52,330 bases of DNA, from contig SVQR01000003.1 of assembly GCA_015065225.1 (NCBI GenBank), forward strand, positions 1 through 52,330, given 5' to 3'. Below the pieces are notes generated by a model. The model made no database searches and was not told the origin of the DNA. It saw only the letters and a program-made list of their open reading frames with translations. Both the position numbers and the translations under genes were made by a program. Source of the DNA: Oscillospiraceae bacterium. Lineage in GTDB: Bacteria > Bacillota > Clostridia > Oscillospirales > CAG-382. Below are positions 25,333 through 34,226 of the stretch, in pieces. The number at the start of each line of letters is the position of its first letter. The first letter of the stretch is position 1.

Positions 25333-26019
25333 TCAGTTCCCATTCTTCGCTTCCTCAATCTTTGCGCGGAGCTTCTCCATCCTCACGTCAAGTCCCGCAA
25401 TATCATCGGCACATACACGAAGCTCGTCACGAAGCTCTTTGGCGATACTTTCCGGTATTTCCTTCTTGTAGTGCATCTTATGTTCAAGACTTGCCCAGAA
25501 GTCCATAGCGATGGTGCGAAGCTGTACTTCAACTCTCATCATGCGTTTTTCCTTCTGGAGATATATCGGTATTTCAATTATAAGATGAAGACTGCGGTAT
25601 CCGTTTTCCTTCGGATTTTTTATGTAGTCGGTAGCGTTTATGAGCGTTATGTCATCCTGTGCGAGAAAGCACTCCGCAATGGTGTAGATATCATCAACAA
25701 ATGGACATATCACTCTTACTCCCGCAACGTCGTTGAGGTTTGCTTCAAGTGATTCCACCGTCAGCGGAAGCCCACGCCTGAGAAGCTTTTCCGAGATGCT
25801 TTCGAAGGATTTCAGCCTTGTCTTTATACTCTCGATCGGGTTTCTGGCCTGCTCCAGCGAGAACTGGTAATTGAGCACTTTGAATTTCGTCTCCGTTTCA
25901 AGCATCGCACAGTTGTAGTAGGTCATTATTCTTTTTGCACCCATGAGATGTCTGTAAAACTCATCTATGGTCTTTGCTTGCTCCGGGGTGAGCTTTCTTC
26001 CCGGGGTTATATCTGCCAT
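25333..26019 (-). CDS. Small alarmone synthetase (RelA/SpoT domain, (p)ppGpp synthetase)
   Basis: Single-domain (p)ppGpp synthetase of the RelQ/RelP kind, cytoplasmic. It transfers pyrophosphate from ATP to GDP/GTP. Seen: IKTRLKSFESISEKLLRRG, NDVAGVRVICPFVDDIYTI, DYIKNPKENGYRSLHLIIE, and MRVEVQLRTIAMDFWASLEHKMHYKK, all core synthetase motifs; there is no HD hydrolase domain. A further in-frame ATG at 26040 would leave almost no leader downstream of the -10 box at 26052-26057, so the ATG at 26019 (AAAGGCG upstream) is preferred; 228 residues. Its 3' end lies only about 67 bp from the IS scar but appears intact. Confidence 0.88.
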   Translation of the reverse strand: MADITPGRKLTPEQAKTIDEFYRHLMGAKRIMTYYNCAMLETETKFKVLNYQFSLEQARNPIESIKTRLKSFESISEKLLRRGLPLTVESLEANLNDVAGVRVICPFVDDIYTIAECFLAQDDITLINATDYIKNPKENGYRSLHLIIEIPIYLQKEKRMMRVEVQLRTIAMDFWASLEHKMHYKKEIPESIAKELRDELRVCADDIAGLDVRMEKLRAKIEEAKNGN

Positions 26020-26051
26020 GTTATCTTCGCCTTTCGTCATATTATAAAACC

Positions 26052-26080
26052 ATTATAGCACCCATATATGAAAAAGTCAT
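26052..26080 (-). promoter_or_regulatory. Promoter for small alarmone synthetase
   Basis: Minus strand: ATGACT (26080-26075), 17-bp spacer, TATAAT (26057-26052). The -35 box is weak. Confidence 0.55.
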
Positions 26081-26118
26081 GACCGCAATGTGAGATTCGT
26101 CTGTTTACACAGGAAAAG

Positions 26119-27141
26119 TCAGGAAAGACGGTACGCCTTTGTGGTAGCCATATATCCGTTTCTCTCATCACAGAGCATTATCCTTATATACTTTGCACCC
26201 TTCGGGATGATAAATTCCGTATTCGTAATACCGTTTTTATCCCTGATACTGTCCCAGCGTATTCCGCCGAAGAATGCAAGAATGTTCGTACATTGAGAAC
26301 ATTCGATATGCACTTTTCCGTCCTCCGTATAAAGGCTGAATATATCTATCCCCGTGGAAGCATAAAAGCTCTGTTCCTCAAGTGCCTTCATTATACCGCC
26401 GTATGTAAAATCGTCGGTACATATCATTGTATAGCCTCTGAAGGAGTCGGAATTCTCCATATCATAATTGTAATTATGGTTATCGTCTGCCGCTATGGGT
26501 GCAACATCCATACCGTGCTCAACCATAGCACCGTAGTCGTTCCACATAAAGGAATTGAGAAGCGGGTTATCCTTTCCGAGATCCGAGCCACCCGCATTGT
26601 ATACCTCAATTGCAAAAAGTCCGCGAAGTCCGATAATATCCCACTGCGGCTGCAGTGACCAGAACGGATGATTCAGGCATACGATAAAACCATTGTCATT
26701 TGCGATATCTATGACCTTCTGAATATCCTCATATCCTCTTTTGCATTTTTCACCGATATACTTCAGGATATCGGCTATGCCCTTTACATGATTTGGCAAC
26801 GCATTAGGATCAAACATAACGTGTCTGTCCTCATATGGATCCTTGGCATATAGATTGAGATGACAACACTTTCTGTCACGCCATGTATCCTCCCAGCTTC
26901 CGGGAAGCTCGGGTGTATAAAGACCTATCTCGTAGCCGGTTATCGCGATAAAGTCGCTGTCATTGAACTCCTGATGATTAACTATGTACTCATGATCTGT
27001 AAACGCCATGACCCGATAGCCGTGCCTTTTATATGCAGACCGCATCTCTTCGGGAGATATCCTGCCGTCGGAAAGTGTGGTATGGCAGTGAAGATTAGCC
27101 TTATGCTGTGTCGTATGCGGCAGAAGATATTTTCTTAACAC
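26119..27141 (-). CDS. PHP domain phosphoesterase-like protein
   Basis: Metal-dependent hydrolase of the PHP superfamily, 340 residues. N-terminal motifs are ANLHCHTTLSDGRISPEEM (HxH), VMAFTDHEYIV, ITGYEIGLYTPE, FIVCLNHPFWSLQP, and IAADDNHNYNYDME, which together supply the usual trinuclear metal ligands. C-terminal residues about 260-340 form a beta-rich extension (ILAFFGGIRWDSIRDKNG). Relatives include histidinol phosphatase and nucleotide phosphoesterases; substrate unknown. The frame is open to a TTG at 27174 overlapping ruvX, but the GTG at 27141 has AAGGAG 9 bp upstream and follows the ruvX stop by 16 bp, so it is the better start. Likely cotranscribed with ruvX. Confidence 0.85.
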   Translation of the reverse strand: MLRKYLLPHTTQHKANLHCHTTLSDGRISPEEMRSAYKRHGYRVMAFTDHEYIVNHQEFNDSDFIAITGYEIGLYTPELPGSWEDTWRDRKCCHLNLYAKDPYEDRHVMFDPNALPNHVKGIADILKYIGEKCKRGYEDIQKVIDIANDNGFIVCLNHPFWSLQPQWDIIGLRGLFAIEVYNAGGSDLGKDNPLLNSFMWNDYGAMVEHGMDVAPIAADDNHNYNYDMENSDSFRGYTMICTDDFTYGGIMKALEEQSFYASTGIDIFSLYTEDGKVHIECSQCTNILAFFGGIRWDSIRDKNGITNTEFIIPKGAKYIRIMLCDERNGYMATTKAYRLS

Positions 27142-27157
27142 TTGTGTTTTCTCCTTT

Positions 27158-27568
27158 TTATCTGTTTCTGTCAAGAAAGCTCTGCAGTATTATCTGTGCC
27201 GACAGCGTATCAATGGCGTCTTTCCTTTTTTTCCCGAAAGTTCCTGTCTCATTCATAAATCCCGCAGCAAGTATTGTTGTTCTTCTCTCATCGTACATCT
27301 CGACCTTGATGCCGCTTTTTTCACCGACCTCATTTGCGAAATCACGGCATTTATCCGCACGTCCGCCCTGAGTTCCGTCCATATTTACCGGAAGTCCCAC
27401 AACAATAAGCTCCACCTTGTTATCAAGTGCCGCCTTTACTGCCGCTTCCACCGCACCCTTGAATCCCGAAACCTTTACTGTGCCTATACCGCTTGCGAGA
27501 AATCCCGTAGGATCGCTCAGCGCAAGTCCCATTCTTGCTTCTCCGAAGTCTATTCCCAATACTCTCAT
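27158..27568 (-). CDS. ruvX: RuvX/YqgF family putative Holliday junction resolvase
   Basis: RNase H-fold nuclease of 136 residues, the usual size. Seen: MRVLGIDFGEARMGLALSD (first catalytic Asp D7), VELIVVGLPVNMDGTQGGRA, VEMYDERRTT and KKRKDAIDTLSAQIILQSFL with the late Asp, all family signatures. YqgF proteins process Holliday junctions or pre-rRNA 16S ends. Located between an AraC gene (24 bp upstream) and the PHP gene, a setting unlike its common one beside alaS or mltG genes. AGGAG lies 6-10 bp before the ATG. Confidence 0.95.
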   Translation of the reverse strand: MRVLGIDFGEARMGLALSDPTGFLASGIGTVKVSGFKGAVEAAVKAALDNKVELIVVGLPVNMDGTQGGRADKCRDFANEVGEKSGIKVEMYDERRTTILAAGFMNETGTFGKKRKDAIDTLSAQIILQSFLDRNR

Positions 27569-27591
27569 ATTATTTCTCCTGTCAATTTATC

Positions 27592-28458
27592 TCAAAATTC
27601 CGGCCCGTTAAAATTACGATATCTGTTAGGTGTCATGCCGGTTGCTTCCTTGAATACACTTATGAAATGTGAGCAGCTGTTGAATCCGCACTCGAAGCAC
27701 ACATCCGTGACATTTGCACCGGATGCAAGCATTATCTTCGCTCCGGATATCTTCTTGTATTGCAGATACTGCTTTATACCGACCTTCATATGCTTTGAAA
27801 ACAGCGATGAAAGGTATGATGAGCTGACATGAAAGTGCCTTGCTATCTCGCTGACCGTGGAAAGCTCCGCAAAGTTTTTGGATATGTAGGCAAGCACATC
27901 TCTCAGTATCGGAGGAAGATTTGTATCTGCGGGTACGGAGATGCTTTGAGCCTTGTTGAGGATATACAGTGCACGCAGAAAGTATGAATATGCGAGATAC
28001 CTGTTTTCCGCATCCTCTGAAATACATTCGCTTATTTTGGTAAGTATGCGCAGAAAAGCACTTCTTTCCTCATCACTCAGCTCTATTGCTCTTATCTCCG
28101 TATCCTTTACGCGAAGGAAGCAGTCGATGGGAGACTTTTCGCAAAGATCAAACCCCGAAAAAGCATCCACCGGAACGGTTATGAAGAACCTTTCGTATTC
28201 CTTGTTGCTTTTTACTACCGGTCTGTGAAGTTCATTGGGAAATGTGAACAGTATATCGCCATATTTCAGAGTTTTATAGCTGTCACCTATAATAAAATCC
28301 ACATCTCCGCTGACGTAGACATATATCTCAAGCATATCATGCAGATGAAAGCTCTGGTCGGTGTCATCGTTATTTGTCTTTTTGTGGTTGAACAGGATAG
28401 TCTTTTTGCTATCAACGCCTATATTGACATTATCCGCAAATATCTCGTTGCTGCTCAT
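27592..28458 (-). CDS. AraC family transcriptional regulator
   Basis: Cupin plus double-HTH regulator, 288 residues. Ligand barrel: SFHLHDMLEIYVYVSGDVDF and YGDILFTFPNELHRPV, with His residues of the cupin motif. DNA-binding part (about 185-285): STVSEIARHFHVSSSYLSSLFSK and NVTDVCFECGFNSCSHFISVF. GGAGGAG precedes the ATG. It lies 190 bp from the divergent Gfo/Idh/MocA pair at 28649-30937, which is its likely target; small inverted repeats such as ATAAC-AAAA-GTTAT (28490-28503) sit between them. No clear consensus promoter was found on either strand there. Confidence 0.92.
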   Translation of the reverse strand: MSSNEIFADNVNIGVDSKKTILFNHKKTNNDDTDQSFHLHDMLEIYVYVSGDVDFIIGDSYKTLKYGDILFTFPNELHRPVVKSNKEYERFFITVPVDAFSGFDLCEKSPIDCFLRVKDTEIRAIELSDEERSAFLRILTKISECISEDAENRYLAYSYFLRALYILNKAQSISVPADTNLPPILRDVLAYISKNFAELSTVSEIARHFHVSSSYLSSLFSKHMKVGIKQYLQYKKISGAKIMLASGANVTDVCFECGFNSCSHFISVFKEATGMTPNRYRNFNGPEF

Positions 28459-28648
28459 AAGCTCCTCCGCATATCAATCTTTTCACGACATAACAAAAGT
28501 TATATTTTTGCGACGAAAAATTATATACATATAAGATTTATTATGCTACAATCATATTGTAATATAAAAAAATGAATAAATAAAGGGAATTGTATTAGGA
28601 TTTAGGGTACAGTTCCGGTATTCCGCTTTTACAGAAAGGTTTTTCGCC

Positions 28649-29812
28649 ATGAACAAAATAAGATCCGCTATCATCGGTATCGGAGGCTATGCCTCCATAT
28701 CACTTGACAACATTTTTGCCGCAATGGACGATGGCAGAGACGACTTTGAGATAGTCGCATTTGTCGATCCGTATCCGGAATCATCAAAGCATTATGAGAG
28801 ACTGAAAAACATGAATGTGCCGCATTTTAACGATATCACCGATATGTATGATGCGAATATATGCCCCGATCTCTGTCTTGTATCCACACCGATACAGTTT
28901 CACAAGCAGCAGATACTTGCCTGCCTTGAAAACGGTACATCTGTTTTGTGTGAAAAACCTATGACCGGCAATGCGGAGGATATAGATATACTTGCAAAAG
29001 CCGAAAAGGAGAGCGGAAAATTTGTTGCTATAGGCTATCAGTGGTCTTACAGCGATGCGATACAGGCTCTTAAAAAGGATATTATGGACGGTGTATACGG
29101 AAAGCCCGTCAAGATGAAGACTCTCGTTATGTGGCCGAGAGACAAGGCATATTTCAGGAGAAGTACCGGCTGGGCGGGCAAAATTTACGCTTCCAACGGT
29201 GAAAAGATACTTGACAGTGTTGCAAACAATGCTACCGCTCATTATATACACAATATACTTTATGTTCTCGGTGACGGGATTGATGCTTCAATGAAGGCAA
29301 CCGATGTGGAAGCTGTTCTTATAAGAGCAAATGACATAGAGACTTTTGACACCTGTATTGCAAAATTCAAGCTGGAATGCGGAGCAGACGGAATTTATAT
29401 AGTATCTCACTCGACTAAAAACACGGTGAATCCGCAGTTTGAATATACCTTTGAAAAGGGGATCGTTACATTCAACGAGGAGCAGGGCGTTATTATCGGT
29501 AAAACAAATGACGGAAAAGAGATAAACTACGGCGATCCGTTCAAATCTCCCACCAAGAAATTCTTTGACTGTATTGATTGTATAAAGAACGGCAAGACCG
29601 AAGTTCTTTGCGGTATAAATGGAGCATCCGCTCAGGTGGATTTTATCGCAAAGCTTCATGCGAATAATGAAATATATAATGCGTCGAGGCATTCTCTGAA
29701 AGAAACAGAAGACGGACGGCTGTATATTGATCATCTGGATGATGTCCTTCTCAGACATTACGAAATTGGCGGACGTTTTTTGAGAGAAGATTTTGATCTT
29801 ATTGCAGAATGA
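28649..29812 (+). CDS. Gfo/Idh/MocA family oxidoreductase
   Basis: NAD(P)-dependent sugar oxidoreductase, 387 residues. N-terminal Rossmann fold IRSAIIGIGGYASISLDN, acidic loop VAFVDPYP, and intact catalytic motif VLCEKPMTG; the C-terminal domain includes GYQWSYSDAIQALKKDI and GEKILDSVANNATAHYIHNI, where His/Asn residues near the substrate site are expected. First gene of a two-gene run with a second, different Gfo/Idh/MocA gene 42 bp downstream. GAAAGG lies 9 bp before the ATG. Substrate unknown; the divergent AraC gene probably controls it. Confidence 0.92.
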   Translation: MNKIRSAIIGIGGYASISLDNIFAAMDDGRDDFEIVAFVDPYPESSKHYERLKNMNVPHFNDITDMYDANICPDLCLVSTPIQFHKQQILACLENGTSVLCEKPMTGNAEDIDILAKAEKESGKFVAIGYQWSYSDAIQALKKDIMDGVYGKPVKMKTLVMWPRDKAYFRRSTGWAGKIYASNGEKILDSVANNATAHYIHNILYVLGDGIDASMKATDVEAVLIRANDIETFDTCIAKFKLECGADGIYIVSHSTKNTVNPQFEYTFEKGIVTFNEEQGVIIGKTNDGKEINYGDPFKSPTKKFFDCIDCIKNGKTEVLCGINGASAQVDFIAKLHANNEIYNASRHSLKETEDGRLYIDHLDDVLLRHYEIGGRFLREDFDLIAE

Positions 29813-29854
29813 TCGATAATATCCGAAATACTTATTTTAAAAAAGGAACAAAAA

Positions 29855-30937
29855 ATGATAAACAAAGATTTATTGGCTCTCCCGGAAAAAGCCGGTAAAG
29901 TGGTAAAAGACGGAGAATTCCCTTTTGCCGCTGTCGGACTTTCTCACGGGCATATATACGGTATGTGTGCGGGACTTATTTCGGCAGGTGCAACTCTACG
30001 ATATGTCTATGATGACGATCCGTCGCTGGTGGCGGCTTTTCTTGAAAGATACCCGGATACACCGGTCGCAAAGAGCCTTGACGAGATCCTTTCCGACAAG
30101 AGTATAAAGCTGGTCGCAAGTGCGGATATACCTTCAAAAAGATGTTCTCTCGGAATAAAGGTGATGGAAGCGGGTAAAGACTATTTTGCGGACAAAGCTC
30201 CACTTGTGACACTTGAGCAGCTTGATATGGCAAGAAATGCCGTAAGAAGGACAGGGAAGAAGTACGCAGTGTATTACGGTGAACGTCTCGGCAGTGAATG
30301 CGGTATTTTTGCGGGTACTCTCATTGAAAGAGGAGCTATCGGCAGAGTGATAAACGTCATCGGCATGGGACCTCATAAGCTCGCAAACGGCGAAAAGCGC
30401 GGAGAATGGTTTTATAAGCGCGAAACTCAGGGCGGTATCCTTATAGATATCGGAAGCCATCAGATAGAGCAGTTTCTCCATTACACCGGCAACAACAGGG
30501 CTACCGTGACATCTTCACGTATCGGCAATTACAATCATAAGGAATTTCCCGAATTTGATGATTTCGGCGACTGCAATCTTCTCGGTGCAAACGGAGCGAC
30601 AGGTTATTTCAGGGTAGACTGGTTCACACCTCTCGGTGTCAAGCCTTTCGGAGATGGAAGAACTGTGATAGTGGGTACAGACGGATATATCGAGCTTCGC
30701 AAATACACCGATATCGGTGTAGAGGATATCGGAAACAACATGGTAATCGCTACCAATGATGGGGTGGAGAAGCTAAATGTCAACGGCAAGATAGGACTTC
30801 CCTATTTCGGACAGTTGATCCTTGACTGCCTGGAAGGAACTGAACGTGCCATGACTCAGGAACACGCTTTTCACAGTGCGGAGCTTTCAATTATCGCACA
30901 GAATGCGGCATTCGACTGCAAGAGAATGATCAGATGA
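29855..30937 (+). CDS. Gfo/Idh/MocA family oxidoreductase (DKAP variant)
   Basis: Second sugar oxidoreductase of the pair, 360 residues, not closely similar to the first. Rossmann start FAAVGLSHGHIYGMCAGL, catalytic motif altered to YFADKAPLVT (Asp-Lys-Ala-Pro in place of Glu-Lys-Pro; Lys kept), then GERLGSECGIFAGTLI and GGILIDIGSHQIEQFLHY with the usual Asp/His of the substrate site. AAAAGGA precedes the ATG. Two different dehydrogenases in one operon are compatible with an oxidation-reduction pair that makes and removes a keto-sugar intermediate; this is inference. A terminator follows. Confidence 0.9.
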   Translation: MINKDLLALPEKAGKVVKDGEFPFAAVGLSHGHIYGMCAGLISAGATLRYVYDDDPSLVAAFLERYPDTPVAKSLDEILSDKSIKLVASADIPSKRCSLGIKVMEAGKDYFADKAPLVTLEQLDMARNAVRRTGKKYAVYYGERLGSECGIFAGTLIERGAIGRVINVIGMGPHKLANGEKRGEWFYKRETQGGILIDIGSHQIEQFLHYTGNNRATVTSSRIGNYNHKEFPEFDDFGDCNLLGANGATGYFRVDWFTPLGVKPFGDGRTVIVGTDGYIELRKYTDIGVEDIGNNMVIATNDGVEKLNVNGKIGLPYFGQLILDCLEGTERAMTQEHAFHSAELSIIAQNAAFDCKRMIR

Positions 30938-30945
30938 ACAAACAT

Positions 30946-30974
30946 GGGCTGTGACTGCGGTCACAGCTCTTTTT
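30946..30974 (+). terminator. Terminator after Gfo/Idh/MocA pair
   Basis: GGGCTGTGAC-TGCG-GTCACAGCTC (10 bp with one wobble), then TTTTTC. Confidence 0.9.
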
Positions 30975-30982
30975 CATTATAC

Positions 30983-31017
30983 AAAAAAGTCCGGTATATC
31001 CCGAAGGATACACCGGA
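30983..31017 (-). terminator. Terminator after SLH/beta-helix gene
   Basis: TCCGGTATATCC/GGATACACCGGA around CGAA (30990-31017); minus strand continues with ACTTTTTTGT. Confidence 0.8.
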
Positions 31018-31035
31018 TGATAAAGCTGTTATATC

Positions 31036-34000
31036 TTACTTGAGATAGACCACAACTTCTCCTTCTTCACCGATGGTTTTGAAGGATTCCGCAGTCTTTG
31101 CATCAAATGCATAATTAAGATTGTTATATACGCCCAGCTTTGCGCCGAGGTTCTGTACATATATATTGCCCTGAAGCTTTGCGAGGAATTCGGGCTTTGC
31201 CGCACCGATCTCAAAGAGCGAAGATGTGCTTGTGAAGAATACGTTGTTCTTTACAACATAGTCCTTCGCAGGATTCTGCTGTCCGCCGCCCTTGATGCCT
31301 GCTGCTGTCGTGCCATCGGCTGCCTGCTGTGAAAGTCCCTTGCCGATATCAAGGAAGTAGTTGTTCTCTATAAGAAGTCCGTTTATAAGATTTGTATCGT
31401 CGGTATAGTCCTGATGGAGGAATATCTCGATCGGATACTTCGCGCACTTAACGATGTTGCCGTGGAAGTGAGAGTTCTTGAAGTAGTTGTTCTCGGTATT
31501 CTCGTCCTTCCTGTACTGGTTGGTGATACCTGCATCGTATACCTGGTTGATGTAGTTGTTGTATACCAGCATATCGTCGGATCTTCCCCATGTCTCAACA
31601 GCGTTGCCGAATCTTACGGGATATCCGTTTGTGTAACCCTGGATGCCGCCGCCTATCCATTCAAATACGCAGTTGCGAACAGTAAGTCCCGCACAGTTTC
31701 CGGAGGAGATACCGTGTGCGCCGGCGTTTCTTATTTCAAGATTATCTATGGTTACATTCTTCATACATACCATAGCATGATCACGTACCGCAAATTCGAT
31801 GGATTTGAATATCTCACCGGGGTTGCCGTTGTCACATCTGAGGTAGAGCGTACCGTAGCAGTTTGTCTGATCAAGGCTCGGGAATGTTCCTACCTTTGTG
31901 TAATCAAGCTGTACGAAGTCAAGATCCTTTGTCAGATGCTTTGTGGGATCAAATACGTTATTGGTATTCTTAACCATATACTTGCCGTTGATATATGAAG
32001 GGATGTGTTTATATGCGTGCTTTTCGTTATCAATTACGAGAGTTCCGCAGTCCATTATCTGTCCGTTGTATTTCCAGATATTGGATGTGCCGTCAACAAG
32101 TGTCCAGAGAGTTTTGTCGGCACCGTCGAGGGGAGAACGGTTAAGTATGGGTTTCGGACCTTCACCGTATGCGGAATATGTTACGCCCGGCTTTGTCCAG
32201 AGCTTCTGTCCTCTCCATTCGCCGCCTCTTTCAAAGAGTACGACGTCACCTGCTTTGAGCTTTCCGTCTTCTGCTCCGATATGTCCGACTGTCTTCTTTG
32301 CGGTTTCCGGAGTCATACCATCATTCTTGTCATCGCCGTTGGGGGATACATACCAGATGCGACCGCCCTCACCGACTTTGTATTCACTCTTTGTGTTCTT
32401 TATGGATTCTTCAAGCTTCTGTGCTCCGTATTCCACAGCCTCGACTACCTTGTCGGCACTCTTCTTGTCCTGAGCCTTCGCGTAGTCGATATAGCCTTTT
32501 GCGGATACCTCAAGCGCATCTATCTCACTCTTTATGCTTGCTGTCTTACCTGCCTTTTCGGGGTATGCTGATGCTTCTATCTGAGAAGCTGCCCAGTGAT
32601 CGGCAACATCGGTGAAGTAATACTTTTCCGCAGTAACGGTGTTTCTGCCGATGAATCTGTTGATGACGGTTACGGCCTCTGCTCTTGTGATATCACCGTC
32701 GGGCTTGAAGCTGAATGTGCCGTCTCCGTTGTCATAGCCGTTGACTATACCGTTGGAAGCCGCCCATCTTACGGAAGCGTAAAGGGGATGGGAATCATCA
32801 ATATCCGTAAAGCTTACGTTCTTGAAAGCACCGTTTCCGATGTTGGCAAGTATCTCAACGAATTCCGCTCTTGTGATCTTTTTATCGGGATGGAAATTAC
32901 CTTCAAAATACTGAAGGTAACCGGCATCCTCAAGGATGGCGATAGAGTCGTGATACCATTTGTCCTTTGTGACATCTGTGTATGCACTCTCAAGCTTGCC
33001 CTTGAGATCTTCCGCACCCGTGAGAAGACGTGAGATTATGGTAACAGCCTCTGCTCTTGTGATGTTGCCTGCGGGATTGAATCTGAATGTTCCGTCACCG
33101 TTGTCATATCCTGTGATGTACTTTGCATCGGCGTTTATGGCATATTCCTTCTTGTCTATCGGGAAGAGCACCTTGTCGAAGTTCTTTAGAAGATCACCGT
33201 GAATGTCTCCGTCGAACTTACGAAGATCCAGCGTTCTTGTGCCGAGGACCTTAGCATGATCCGAACTGTCAGAGCCGGAAAAGCCTGTACAGTTTGTGAA
33301 GTCACCACCGTAGATCTTAATGGTGGTATTACCTGTTATCTGTCCGGGGGAATCCTTGATATAAGAGTTGTTTCCGCCGTTGATACCGCCCGTAAATGTA
33401 CCGCCGTATATCTCGATAAGAGTATTACCGTTGACATTTCTGTTTGCCGTACCGCCGTAAATTGCGGAGAAAGTACCGCTTCTTATTATGATGTGTGTAT
33501 CGCCGTCAATGACGTTTGTGTCACCGCCGCCTCTGATGGAGATGTAGTTTCCGACATTCTGACCTTTTGTTACTGTAACGCCGTTGCCTATTTCAAGGGT
33601 ATGACCCTTGCCGAGGATGAAGATACTGTTGGCGTTGACTTCCCAGTTGATGTTCTCGATGGTGGTATCACCGCCGATGCCCCATGTTTTGGAATATATG
33701 AGCTTTGCGCTTCCGTCTATACCCGAAAGGGTGATGTGACCTCTTTTTGCGGTCTCACCGAAGCCTTCTTTGTGATCATAAGTACCGACGATCTTTATAT
33801 GACCGCCTTTTTCACCGAGAAGCTCCACAGCCTTTTTGAGAGTTGCAACGGGGGTGAATTTCGTTAATCCGTCATTCATGTCGTTGCCCTTTTCCTCACC
33901 TGCGAGGTAAACGATCTTTTCCTCTGCCTTTTCCTCGGCAGTGACAGCTGCAGCAGTATCCTGTGCGAATACCGGAGAGCCTGCCGCGGGAACAGCCAGG

Positions 34001-34038
34001 AGAACAGCAATTGCGAGTGCAAGCAGTTTCTTGTTCAT
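31036..34038 (-). CDS. Secreted beta-helix surface protein with central SLH domains
   Basis: Exported 1000-residue protein. Signal peptide 1-26 (MNKKLLALAIAVLLAVPAAG, cleavage near VFA-QD). Residues about 45-290 form a first right-handed beta-helix with repeating IYGGTFTGG-type turns. Residues about 300-495 hold three S-layer homology motifs (ITRAEAVTIISRLL, ITRAEFVEILANIG, ITRAEAVTVINRFIG) and a partial fourth (FTDVADHWAASQ). A short helical linker follows (about 500-550), then a second beta-helix begins WYVSPNGDDKNDG (about 561) and runs to the end with NNYI/NNVFF/NNYF ladders typical of polysaccharide lyases or surface binding proteins. SLH motifs bind pyruvylated cell-wall polymers, so it should sit on the cell surface. 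Central rather than terminal SLH placement is unusual. Enzymatic activity unproven. Confidence 0.88.
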   Translation of the reverse strand: MNKKLLALAIAVLLAVPAAGSPVFAQDTAAAVTAEEKAEEKIVYLAGEEKGNDMNDGLTKFTPVATLKKAVELLGEKGGHIKIVGTYDHKEGFGETAKRGHITLSGIDGSAKLIYSKTWGIGGDTTIENINWEVNANSIFILGKGHTLEIGNGVTVTKGQNVGNYISIRGGGDTNVIDGDTHIIIRSGTFSAIYGGTANRNVNGNTLIEIYGGTFTGGINGGNNSYIKDSPGQITGNTTIKIYGGDFTNCTGFSGSDSSDHAKVLGTRTLDLRKFDGDIHGDLLKNFDKVLFPIDKKEYAINADAKYITGYDNGDGTFRFNPAGNITRAEAVTIISRLLTGAEDLKGKLESAYTDVTKDKWYHDSIAILEDAGYLQYFEGNFHPDKKITRAEFVEILANIGNGAFKNVSFTDIDDSHPLYASVRWAASNGIVNGYDNGDGTFSFKPDGDITRAEAVTVINRFIGRNTVTAEKYYFTDVADHWAASQIEASAYPEKAGKTASIKSEIDALEVSAKGYIDYAKAQDKKSADKVVEAVEYGAQKLEESIKNTKSEYKVGEGGRIWYVSPNGDDKNDGMTPETAKKTVGHIGAEDGKLKAGDVVLFERGGEWRGQKLWTKPGVTYSAYGEGPKPILNRSPLDGADKTLWTLVDGTSNIWKYNGQIMDCGTLVIDNEKHAYKHIPSYINGKYMVKNTNNVFDPTKHLTKDLDFVQLDYTKVGTFPSLDQTNCYGTLYLRCDNGNPGEIFKSIEFAVRDHAMVCMKNVTIDNLEIRNAGAHGISSGNCAGLTVRNCVFEWIGGGIQGYTNGYPVRFGNAVETWGRSDDMLVYNNYINQVYDAGITNQYRKDENTENNYFKNSHFHGNIVKCAKYPIEIFLHQDYTDDTNLINGLLIENNYFLDIGKGLSQQAADGTTAAGIKGGGQQNPAKDYVVKNNVFFTSTSSLFEIGAAKPEFLAKLQGNIYVQNLGAKLGVYNNLNYAFDAKTAESFKTIGEEGEVVVYLK

Positions 34039-34056
34039 ATTATATCCTTCCTTTCG

Positions 34057-34081
34057 TGCCGCATTGTGTGACCGTGCGGCA
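34057..34081 (-). promoter_or_regulatory. Leader stem-loop before SLH protein gene
   Basis: TGCCGCA (34057-34063) pairs with TGCGGCA (34075-34081) in the transcribed leader, just upstream of GAAAGGAAGGAT. It may stabilise the mRNA or act as a binding site. Confidence 0.5.
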
Positions 34082-34097
34082 TTTTATGTTTGAGGAT

Positions 34098-34127
34098 ATT
34101 ATAGCACAGGCGGTCATGATTTGTAAA
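34098..34127 (-). promoter_or_regulatory. Promoter for SLH protein gene
   Basis: Minus strand: TTTACA (34127-34122), 18-bp spacer, TATAAT (34103-34098). Confidence 0.75.
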
Positions 34128-34226
34128 TAGGTTTTTTTGCGAAATTGTTGTATCCTTCCGACACTTTCGTTGGGATGGATAAAAAATCCTTGCTGTTTTT
34201 GGCGGATGTGACGAATACTTTTAGGC

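Noticed and set aside
27174-27174. TTG overlapping ruvX as start of the PHP gene
   Set aside because: The GTG at 27141 has a well-spaced AAGGAG and avoids overlap; no ribosome site precedes the TTG.
31036-34038. Tandem repeats resembling a CRISPR or DNA repeat array in the beta-helix gene
   Set aside because: The periodicity is at protein level (beta-helix turns and SLH motifs), with variable DNA and no constant spacer length.
34057-34081. Leader stem-loop of the SLH gene as a known riboswitch
   Set aside because: Only one short stem is present; no conserved riboswitch core could be recognised.
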